In this document: piece by piece, positions 56,890 through 64,000 of the stretch | Numbering within the stretch: the stretch's first letter is position 1 | Layout of the letters: each line of letters starts with the position of its first letter | Assembly (NCBI GenBank): GCA_046262295.1 | Contig: JBHENC010000008.1 | Location: 137,358 to 201,357, forward strand | DNA: 64,000 bases | Origin: JBHENC01 sp046262295 | GTDB lineage: Bacteria > Acidobacteriota > Blastocatellia > Pyrinomonadales > Pyrinomonadaceae | Direction: 5' to 3' | Translations under genes and position numbers: made by a program | Notes under the pieces: generated by a model | Seen by the model: the letters and a program-made list of their open reading frames with translations, nothing else | What the model was told of the DNA's origin: nothing | Databases searched by the model: none

Positions 56890-59304
56890 TCACTTGAAGC
56901 GCACGCCGACGCGCCCACTGAACAGGCGCGGCGAGCCGACGTGCGTGCCGCTAAAGACCGACTCGAAATTGTATAGATAGAGTTGGTTGGTTAAGTTCTG
57001 CACGTCGAATTGCAAGTTGAGCGAAGTGTGCTCTTTGCGGAGCAAATCCGCGCCGATTGAAAGGTTAAGAATCGTGCGCGGGCGAACACGGCCGCGCTGG
57101 AAATCAATTTCGTCGTAGAAGCGCGGCTCGAAACCGGCGGCGGTAAACTGCGCGAGCGTCGTGCCCGGCGCGACATCCGTCGGATAACCGGAATCGTAGC
57201 GCCCGCCGAAGCTGGCGTAGATTCCCGTCTGGCGATTATCGTAGCTCACTTGAAACTGCGCTTCGTTGCGTTCGTCGTGATCGTTGGCAAACTTCAAACC
57301 GGAAGCATTTAAGCTACCGGCATCGTCGCCGAGAAAGAGTCCGCCGTTAATCGGCGTGACGCCGTAGGCGCGCGCGTTGGCGTAAGAGACGAAGCCGCGA
57401 AAGCCGTGTATCTCGATTGATTCGAGGCGCACTTCTTCGCCCGTAACGCGCCCCGAGGAGATTGCAATCGGGAAGAGCACGCCGGTCTCGAAGAATTGAT
57501 CTTTGTCGGCAAAGTTCTCGATGCGTTTTTGATAAACGGACACGTTCGCGCGAACAAAACGAGAGAGAAGTTGCTGCACGCCGAACTCGAAAACATTCTC
57601 CTTGTCGGGCAGAATCGGGCGCACGCTCGTGACGCCCTGTATTGCGGCAAGCGGCGAAATGGCGGCGGCTTCCGTTGAACTTGCGAGCAGCAGATTCTCG
57701 GCGGGCGGCGTCTGGAAGAAACGGTTGTAAGAAGCGCGCAGAGTTGTTTGCGTGTGCGGAATAAAATAAGCGACGCCGATGCGCGGGCTGAAACCGTGAT
57801 CTTTGATGGCGAGCCTGTAATTGTCATAACGAAGCCCCGCGTCAATCGTGAAGTTACGAAAAGGTGTGAAGCGATCCTGAATGTATGCGCTCAAGGTGCG
57901 TCCGGTTCTGCGCCCGTTAAAGGCGAACGGATTCGCAGGGGTGAACTGATTAATCGGATTCGCAATCGTCTTGCCGTTCTCGTCCGTGAAATCTTCAAAC
58001 GGTTGCGTCGGGTAAAAGCTGAAGCTTTCGCGGACGGGCGTGACGGTCACTTGCCCGCCGAACTTGATGTTGTTCGTTCCGCGCGTCAGCGAGATAGCAG
58101 CGATGCCGCCCGTGTTTTGCAGCGTGCGATCCTGAAAGGCGGCGGCGGGCGTTGACTGCGGATTACCTGTCAGACGCGCCGCGCCGTAGCGATTAAAGAA
58201 AGAGAATTGTCCGAGCGTTTCCGGCGAAAAGATGTGTTCGTAAGTGATGAACTGCGAATTGTCGCGCAGGCGTTGGCGTTGATCCTGACCGGCGATCTCC
58301 TGTTCGACGCGATTCGGGACTTGAAAATTAGAGCCGCCGAAAAGAAACGTGCCGCGCAGTAAATTGTTCGGATCGAACTGATAATCCAGACGAAAAAAAC
58401 CTTTGCCGGTGCGCCCGAAGTTGTGGAAATTCTGAATCGTCGGCGGGTCTAGAAAACGCTGCGACGTTGACGCCGAAAGGCTCGACAGAAAACCGAACTT
58501 CTGTGTGTGCGTCGAAAAATCCGCGCTCGCTTCGCCGGTGGAAAAACTGCCGCCGGAGAGCGTGATGCCGCCCTGCGTCGGCAATTCGAGGCCGGAGCGC
58601 GTGTTCACATTAATGACGCCCGCGAGTTTGTCGCCGAACTCTGCCGGAATGCCGCCGGTCAAGACTTCGACCGTGCGCAAGGTGCGCGCGTCGAGGCTCG
58701 TCGAAAAGATTGCCGAAAGATTGTCCGTAATCGGCACGCCGTCAACGACATATTGCACTTGCGATTCGGAACCGCGTGGATGAAGCCGCCCGTTGTCGTC
58801 CGCCGTGATGCCGGGCGCGGAAGCGACGATGGCTTCGACGCCGCGCGAAGGAGATGCGCCGATGGGACGATCCAGAATCGTTTGATTGATGTCCGTGTCG
58901 GAAGATGTTTTGTCCGGCTCGACAAGCGACATTCCGGCGCTCACATTGACGGTTTCCGCCGTCCCGCCGACGCTAAGCGTCAACTCGACGCTCTGCGGCA
59001 CGGTGCTTTCGAGATCGAGCGGTTGTTCGATTGGTTGAAAGCCTTCGGCCTGCGCACGAACGCTGTAAGTGTTGAAGGGAACATTGACGAGCTTGAACGC
59101 GCCCTGATCGTCTGTTTGAACGGTCTGTTTATAGCCTGTGACGGGTTGTGTGATGGTCACCGAGACGTTTGGAACGACTGCGCCGCTAGGGTCTTTGACC
59201 GTCCCCTGAATCGTGCCGATGCGCTGCTGTGCAGCGGCGGAAACGCAGAAAATAAGTGCGGTGGCGAGCAACCGGACTGCGACGCGAAAATCTCTCCGAA
59301 CCAT
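56890..59304 (-). CDS. TonB-dependent receptor with N-terminal carboxypeptidase-like domain
   Basis: 804 residues from the ATG at 59304 (AGAGAGG 10 nt before). Signal peptide (VAVRLLATALIFCVSAAAQ), then a carboxypeptidase regulatory-like beta domain at ~30-110 (GTIQGTVKDPSGAVVPNVSV, GAFKLVNVPFNTYSVRAQAE). The plug domain is at ~130-250 (GVEAIVASAPGITADDNGRL, GSESQVQYVVDGVPITDNLS, VEVLTGGIPAEFGDKLAGVI). The barrel runs to the C-terminal VRFK. It would take up a bulky ligand in an energy-dependent way through TonB. The ligand is unknown; the preceding small His/Cys protein hints at a metal or metal complex (inference). Confidence 0.92.
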   Translation of the reverse strand: MVRRDFRVAVRLLATALIFCVSAAAQQRIGTIQGTVKDPSGAVVPNVSVTITQPVTGYKQTVQTDDQGAFKLVNVPFNTYSVRAQAEGFQPIEQPLDLESTVPQSVELTLSVGGTAETVNVSAGMSLVEPDKTSSDTDINQTILDRPIGASPSRGVEAIVASAPGITADDNGRLHPRGSESQVQYVVDGVPITDNLSAIFSTSLDARTLRTVEVLTGGIPAEFGDKLAGVINVNTRSGLELPTQGGITLSGGSFSTGEASADFSTHTQKFGFLSSLSASTSQRFLDPPTIQNFHNFGRTGKGFFRLDYQFDPNNLLRGTFLFGGSNFQVPNRVEQEIAGQDQRQRLRDNSQFITYEHIFSPETLGQFSFFNRYGAARLTGNPQSTPAAAFQDRTLQNTGGIAAISLTRGTNNIKFGGQVTVTPVRESFSFYPTQPFEDFTDENGKTIANPINQFTPANPFAFNGRRTGRTLSAYIQDRFTPFRNFTIDAGLRYDNYRLAIKDHGFSPRIGVAYFIPHTQTTLRASYNRFFQTPPAENLLLASSTEAAAISPLAAIQGVTSVRPILPDKENVFEFGVQQLLSRFVRANVSVYQKRIENFADKDQFFETGVLFPIAISSGRVTGEEVRLESIEIHGFRGFVSYANARAYGVTPINGGLFLGDDAGSLNASGLKFANDHDERNEAQFQVSYDNRQTGIYASFGGRYDSGYPTDVAPGTTLAQFTAAGFEPRFYDEIDFQRGRVRPRTILNLSIGADLLRKEHTSLNLQFDVQNLTNQLYLYNFESVFSGTHVGSPRLFSGRVGVRFK

Positions 59305-59458
59305 TTTATATAAGCCTCTCTGAAATACTTTGAGAACAAAGGTGAACGCCGCGCCGTCAGCATTTCTGTCTGTGCCGGATGTGCGCAAACAAAGTTTGAC
59401 GGAAAAAGCGTTGATACCGTTCGCGCATCGTGACGGATACGCGAACTCCTTTTGCGTG

Positions 59459-59854
59459 TTATGACAGAGAGATAACGGGCGGGCCGCGTTCGCGTTGTGA
59501 CGCGACGGTTTGCGAGAGGCGGAAAACTGTTGTTGCCGATGATCGCGCGCGTTGTGATAAAGGCGCGGCGACGCCCGGCGAAGCTGCGAATAAAGCGCCG
59601 GATAGTTGTTGATGAAGCTGGCAGATTAAACAATCCTTGTCGCTGAAAGATTGTTTTGAGGCAGGCTGTTCGCTGTTCGGATTGTTAAAAACGGCGGCGT
59701 CTGCCACACGGGACGATAAACGAACTGTGCCATGCGTGTGAGTCGCTTCGACGGTCACCCCGTGCGTGATAAGCAACAGCAGCGCGAAGGCCAGCAGACG
59801 CGCAGGTGTAGTATGCGGGCGGCTGGATAATGATTTGGCGGTGGTGCTGGTCAC
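59459..59854 (-). CDS. Small secreted His/Cys protein, possibly DUF2946-like, beside the TonB receptor
   Basis: 131 residues from the GTG at 59854, chosen because a promoter on this strand (59894-59923) overlaps the longer TTG-led frame. Signal segment TPARLLAFALLLLITHGVTV, then HTHG, DCLICQLHQQLSGALF and an Arg/Ser-rich tail. HxH plus CxxC-xxHQ resembles DUF2946-type exported metal-related proteins, but I am not certain. It ends 154 nt before the TonB-receptor gene on the same strand. No ribosome site is seen at the GTG. Confidence 0.55.
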   Translation of the reverse strand: MTSTTAKSLSSRPHTTPARLLAFALLLLITHGVTVEATHTHGTVRLSSRVADAAVFNNPNSEQPASKQSFSDKDCLICQLHQQLSGALFAASPGVAAPLSQRARSSATTVFRLSQTVASQRERGPPVISLS

Positions 59855-59893
59855 GTTAAGAAGCGATATGCTAAAGTCGGGCGATTCAAGGGC

Positions 59894-59923
59894 ACTATAA
59901 ATCCCTGCTTGATGCGAAGTCAA
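59894..59923 (-). promoter_or_regulatory. Sigma-70-type promoter (leftward) for the His/Cys protein and TonB receptor
   Basis: On the minus strand TTGACT (59923-59918), 18-nt spacer, TATAGT (59899-59894). Each hexamer matches 5/6. Transcription would start near 59887. Confidence 0.6.
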
Positions 59924-60018
59924 ACGTAATTGAATTGGATGCCGCGCACGCCATTCGGGGTGCTTGATGAAGAGTTAAACATCTTCGCGGCAAAGCTTTT
60001 TCACAGTATCCACCATAA

Positions 60019-61542
60019 ATGATTTTTTCCGCTCGAAGTCAAACCGCCGGGATGCGACAGCCGGGATTGAGGCTTTTGCGTAGCGCGCTCGTGCTGCTAA
60101 CCTTCGGCGCAGGCGTGGCCCAGGCGCAAACGATTGACGCGCGCATTTCTGTGGTGTCGCTTGCTCCGGCGCGCGTGCGCGTCGAAGGCGAGCGCGCCGT
60201 CTCTTCGCGCCGCTGGTCTTTCCGTAACGCCTATGCGAGCGTTAATAATCTCGCCGATAGAATCGAAAATCTAAGCCTGACGGATGAACACGGCGCAAAT
60301 GTGACGGCGCGAAAACTCGCGCCGGGAGAATACGCAGCCGAAGAATCCGTCAAACACTTTAGTTATGAAGTGAAGCTGGATGCGCCGCCGAATGACGGAG
60401 ATGCCGCGTATGTTTCATGGCTCAATGCGGCGCGCGGCGTGCTCATGCTCGGCGATCTTCTGCCGCTGCCAATCGCGGAAAATGAAATCAGCCCGCCGGA
60501 GGTCGCGGTACATTTCGCGCTGCCGCTGGAGTGGAAAATCGCTTCGCTTGAAAGCAAACGCGAGAACAATTCTTTTGCGACTAAGGATGCGGCGCGGGCA
60601 GTGTTCTACATCGGCCATGATTTGCGCGAACGCCGTTTACAGGTCGGCGGGATGAGTCTCGCGTTGATTGCCGCAGGCGAGTGGGCATTTACGGATGAAG
60701 ATGTTTCGCAAATGGCTGGGGACATTTTGCGCGAACATCTGACGACGCAGGGCGGCGCGGCGCAAGCGTCTGCGGCGTTGATTGTTTCGCCGTTTCCGCG
60801 TGCGGTCGGGGCAGGGCGTTGGAGCGCGGAGACGCGCGGCGGCACGACATTTTTGTTGCTCGGACACGCGCCTTCCAGAACGGCGGCGCTCGCGCAACTA
60901 AGCGTTCCGCTGGCGCACGAACTATTTCATCTGTGGATTCCGAACGGCCTTGCGCTCGATGGAAATTATGATTGGTTCTATGAAGGCTTCACGCAGTATC
61001 AAGCTTTGCAAACGTGCGTGCGTCTCGGATTGCTGACGTTTCAGGATTACTTGAACGCCGTCGGCGGCGCGTTCGATGCCTACCGCGCAATTGCTCGCCG
61101 CGATGAACTCTCTCTCGTAGATGCCTCTGCGCGACGTTGGACGGGCGCGCCGGGACTCGTTTACAACAAAGGTTTATTAACCGCATTTCTATACGATCTG
61201 ACATTGCGGCAACAGACGGATGGGAAGCGTTCGTTAAGCGATGTGTACAAAGAATTGTTTCGCCGCTATCGTTCGCCGCAGACGCGAACCGACGGCAATA
61301 TCGCGGTCGTTAAAGCTTTGAATGGCGCAGGCGCGATGGAAGAATTCACGCGGCTATATATTGAGAACCCGCGCGCGATTGATCTGGCGGCGGCCATCGC
61401 TCCGTTCGGGTTGAATGTTGCGGAAGGCGCGGTGCGCACACGTCTTACGCCGTCGGATTCGCCAAGCCGTAAACAACGCGATTTGTTACGCAAAATCGGC
61501 TACAATAGCGAAGCCCGCGCGCGGACGCAACGCGCTCGCTAA
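60019..61542 (+). CDS. M61-type glycyl aminopeptidase-like metallopeptidase, secreted
   Basis: 507 residues. Signal segment LLRSALVLLTFGAGVAQ, cleaved near AQA. N-terminal beta domain (~30-290), then the zinc motif VPLAHELFHLW (HExxH) with the downstream Glu in NYDWFYEGFTQYQALQTCVR, LGLLTFQDYL and VYNKGLLTAFLYDLTLRQQ. These are M61/M1-like features (gluzincin, with GLVYNKG for PxVYxKG). The tail lacks a PDZ domain, which many M61 peptidases have, so it is shorter than usual. The ATG at 60052 is an alternative start. Faces away from the TonB gene. Confidence 0.85.
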   Translation: MIFSARSQTAGMRQPGLRLLRSALVLLTFGAGVAQAQTIDARISVVSLAPARVRVEGERAVSSRRWSFRNAYASVNNLADRIENLSLTDEHGANVTARKLAPGEYAAEESVKHFSYEVKLDAPPNDGDAAYVSWLNAARGVLMLGDLLPLPIAENEISPPEVAVHFALPLEWKIASLESKRENNSFATKDAARAVFYIGHDLRERRLQVGGMSLALIAAGEWAFTDEDVSQMAGDILREHLTTQGGAAQASAALIVSPFPRAVGAGRWSAETRGGTTFLLLGHAPSRTAALAQLSVPLAHELFHLWIPNGLALDGNYDWFYEGFTQYQALQTCVRLGLLTFQDYLNAVGGAFDAYRAIARRDELSLVDASARRWTGAPGLVYNKGLLTAFLYDLTLRQQTDGKRSLSDVYKELFRRYRSPQTRTDGNIAVVKALNGAGAMEEFTRLYIENPRAIDLAAAIAPFGLNVAEGAVRTRLTPSDSPSRKQRDLLRKIGYNSEARARTQRAR

Positions 61543-61586
61543 AGCAATTAATTACCGCAAGTCGAATCGAACTACACGAATTCAAA

Positions 61587-62753
61587 ATGACATTGTTGAA
61601 TTATCGTCGGGGCGCAAATTTTTTATTGTTCTTAATGATAACCGTCGCGGCATTTGTCGTCGCTGGATGTAGCACGTTGGCGAAGAAGGAGGAGTCGGGC
61701 GTCGTGATTGCGCGCCATGCGCAGGTGCGCAGTTCGACGGCAGTGGTCGCAGCTGATTTAGTGGAAGTAAATCGCGGCGATGTGGTTGACCTCTTAGATA
61801 CGGCTGACGTGCAAGACCCCGCTTCGGCTGAAAACAAAGAACGCTGGTATCGCGTGCGCGCGCACGATGAAAACAATACGGAAGGCTGGATCGAAGCGCG
61901 CAATATTATGCCGGAAGATGTGCTGGAGCGTTCGCGCAAGCTTGCGGAAGAAGACAGGAACATACAGGCACAAGCGAGCGGGCAACTGCGTGCCGGAACA
62001 AACCTGCGTCTTTCGCCGGATCGCAGCGGCAATGACAACATCATTCTCAAACTAGAAACCGGCGCGAAGTTTGATATCGTCGGATGGAAGCGCGTGCCGA
62101 AGCCGAAAGCTTCCGAAACGACTGAAAGCGACGACGCGCCGAAGGCTGGAAGCGCGCAGCAAAACGCGAACAAAAGTAAATCGTCCGAAGCGCCCAAAGT
62201 GCCGGAGGAGACAAACGAACTCTGGTATAAAGTGCGCCTGAACTCATCTTTCTCGCCCGCACCCGCCGGGTGGGTTTACGGCAAGCAGGTTGAGTTGACG
62301 GTTCCGAGCGACATTATCTTTTATCGCACGGGACGTGAGTTTGTGGCGTGGCAGCGTCTGGACGAAGATGCCGCTCCCGCCGGAACGACTCCGTCGGCCG
62401 CGCCAAAAGATAAAGCTGAAGATAAGGAATCGAGTCCGGGGAGCTGGGTGATTCTGGAAAAAAGCAGCGTCAGCGATTCGCAAAAAGGCAACCGCCCGGA
62501 CTTTGATCGCATTTATGTGCTCGGCTACAACAAAGAAACGCAGGAGCACTACACGGCATATCGAAGCCCGGATTTGAAGGGCTTTCTTCCGCTGCAAGTC
62601 GAGGGACGCGGCGAGAATAAAACATTCACGGTGCGTGTGCAGGATGCCGACGAGCAGATGCGCGATGCGCAGTACAAGCTATCCAGAGACGAAAAGGGAT
62701 TGATGAAAGTTGATGTGCCAACAGAGCCTGCGAAGGCCAAGAAAAAGAAATAA
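61587..62753 (+). CDS. SH3-domain lipoprotein
   Basis: 388 residues. Lipobox FVVAGCS after a hydrophobic segment (FLLFLMITVAAFVVAG), so it is lipid-anchored. Two bacterial SH3-type domains: ~40-110 (ARHAQVRSSTAVVAADLVEV, RWYRVRAHDENNTEGWIEAR) and ~135-250 (GTNLRLSPDRSGNDNIILKL, ELWYKVRLNSSFSPAPAGWV). A Pro/Ser/Lys-rich linker separates the last beta-rich part (SDIIFYRTGREFVAWQRLDE, DRIYVLGYNKETQEHYTAYR). SH3b domains often bind the cell wall. The C-terminal is Lys-rich. Function unknown; no ribosome site stands out. Confidence 0.82.
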   Translation: MTLLNYRRGANFLLFLMITVAAFVVAGCSTLAKKEESGVVIARHAQVRSSTAVVAADLVEVNRGDVVDLLDTADVQDPASAENKERWYRVRAHDENNTEGWIEARNIMPEDVLERSRKLAEEDRNIQAQASGQLRAGTNLRLSPDRSGNDNIILKLETGAKFDIVGWKRVPKPKASETTESDDAPKAGSAQQNANKSKSSEAPKVPEETNELWYKVRLNSSFSPAPAGWVYGKQVELTVPSDIIFYRTGREFVAWQRLDEDAAPAGTTPSAAPKDKAEDKESSPGSWVILEKSSVSDSQKGNRPDFDRIYVLGYNKETQEHYTAYRSPDLKGFLPLQVEGRGENKTFTVRVQDADEQMRDAQYKLSRDEKGLMKVDVPTEPAKAKKKK

Positions 62754-62785
62754 TTCTGTGTGGCAAAGAAAGTTTCATTCGGTGC

Positions 62786-62813
62786 TTGACAAAAATCGGC
62801 GAATGCTTATAAT
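62786..62813 (+). promoter_or_regulatory. rRNA promoter P1
   Basis: Perfect -35 TTGACA (62786-62791), 16-nt spacer, perfect -10 TATAAT (62808-62813). Preceded by AAAGAAAGTTT...GGTGC, the same context as P2. Confidence 0.85.
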
Positions 62814-62974
62814 CCGTCTTTGCCTGAAACACGGTAGTTGAAATCCCGATCACAAAAGCACGTTTGCTTGCCGCCGCTTCTCTCTTCGGAAGTGTTGATT
62901 GAGAAGGAGCGGTTGTTTTGTCGCCTTCAAAATGAACTAATTGGGAAGCGGCGAAAGAAAGTTTGAAAAGGTGC

Positions 62975-63003
62975 TTGACAGGGAAAAGCGGATCGGTTAG
63001 TAT
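62975..63003 (+). promoter_or_regulatory. rRNA promoter P2
   Basis: Perfect -35 TTGACA (62975-62980), 17-nt spacer, -10 TAGTAT (62998-63003, 4/6). It shares GAAAGAAAGTTT...GGTGCTTGACA with P1, so the two look duplicated. Confidence 0.75.
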
Positions 63004-63180
63004 TGCGGTTTGCTTGAGACAAAAAGTTATCGGGCAAACAGCTAAAACGAATTTGATAAGCGTTTAAGCTGGATAGTTAAAGTTTGAAAAGTTGTTTTTA
63101 GCGGTGAAAGAGAATTTCACCCGTGAGACAACGAAATCGAATCCCTACGCAACTAAGTAAGTGATTCGGAAATTGGAAGC

Positions 63181-63194
63181 GATCTTTGAAAACT
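63181..63194 (+). promoter_or_regulatory. boxA-like antitermination site in the rRNA leader
   Basis: GATCTTTGAAAACT, close to the GCTCTTTGAAAA-type leader element seen before many bacterial 16S genes. Assigned by similarity only. Confidence 0.5.
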
Positions 63195-63327
63195 AGATAG
63201 AGCGTGTCCATGTTAATTGACTTTGAGAGTCAAACGCGAGAGCGATAAAGCTCTGCGTCAAAACTCTTATGAAAGAGTCATTATCGGATACTGAATACCA
63301 GTAGAAAGATAATGTTCCAGAACAAAA

Positions 63328-64000
<673 letters not shown>

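Larger units (their letters stand above)
62754..63327. other. 574-nt rRNA promoter and leader region
   Basis: It contains promoters P1 (62786-62813) and P2 (62975-63003), hairpins GGTGAAA/TTTCACC (63103-63121), AGAGC/GCTCT near 63239-63254 and ACTCTT/AAGAGT near 63263-63279, a boxA-like site (63181-63194) and ATTATC/GATAAT near 63281-63314. These fit the antitermination and RNase III processing elements of an rRNA leader. No protein gene. Confidence 0.75.

Noticed and set aside
58507..59313. Long plus-strand open frame opposite the TonB receptor
   Set aside because: Shadow of the TonB gene, no ribosome site or family pattern.
59305..59458. Cobalamin riboswitch before the TonB receptor
   Set aside because: No B12-box-like sequence found in this region.

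Overview
The window looks like chromosome from an acidobacterium, most likely class Blastocatellia (Pyrinomonas-like). This is inferred from the partial 16S rRNA gene at the right end, an acidobacterial-type VWFA protein, a TonB receptor with an N-terminal carboxypeptidase-like domain, LarE, MeaB/epimerase and many secreted repeat proteins. The DNA is moderately GC-rich, gene-dense and mostly housekeeping. No prophage, transposase, integrase or CRISPR array was seen.

Layout: 1-5.8 kb holds a truncated class I aminotransferase, a MerR regulator, tRNA-Pro(GGG), a four-repeat Cys/His protein, sucC-sucD, a coiled-coil protein and ndk. 5.9-10.4 kb holds nuoI, a MacB-like ABC ATPase, a HAD hydrolase, a SirB1-like protein and the matching FtsX-type permease. 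10.5-20.4 kb holds a class D beta-lactamase, a DUF5615/DUF433 pair, an M28 peptidase, a leftward run of secreted alpha-helical/TPR proteins, LarE and glutamate dehydrogenase. 20.5-26.2 kb encodes two large exported proteins (barrel/PKD/OmpA-like, and an Asp-box propeller with a peptidoglycan-binding domain). 26.6-35.8 kb holds rpsA, an HU-like gene, a HIT protein, a second coiled-coil protein, hflX-pgpH and a propeller protein. 35.9-41 kb is M50 protease-trpS-scpA-scpB-rluB. A MNT/HEPN toxin-antitoxin cassette sits exactly at the rluB start and is flanked by a 71-bp duplication of the rluB 5' end.

41-50.3 kb holds an acyl-CoA dehydrogenase, meaB, methylmalonyl-CoA epimerase, a parvulin-type isomerase, a metallo-beta-lactamase-fold hydrolase, a third coiled-coil protein, mtnP, a BamD-like protein, a PfkB kinase, small DUF genes and cutA. 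50.3-59.9 kb is almost all leftward: LOG protein, fabI, NlpC/P60, M48, purH, a VWFA protein with a tiny membrane protein upstream, a TonB receptor and a small secreted His/Cys protein. 60-62.7 kb has an M61-like peptidase and an SH3 lipoprotein. The window ends with two tandem rRNA promoters, a structured leader and the first ~670 nt of 16S rRNA.

Main points of interest: (1) the MNT/HEPN insertion with a 71-bp duplication that leaves rluB intact, a layout that predicts precise excision by homologous recombination; (2) a protein of four C-x3-GH...C-x(1-2)-C-GH repeats; (3) small coiled-coil proteins appended to unrelated operons; (4) intergenic heptamer repeats and a perfect 24-bp inverted repeat, one heptamer array encoding the C-terminus of MeaB; (5) a parvulin whose catalytic-His strand appears after, not before, the rest of the domain.
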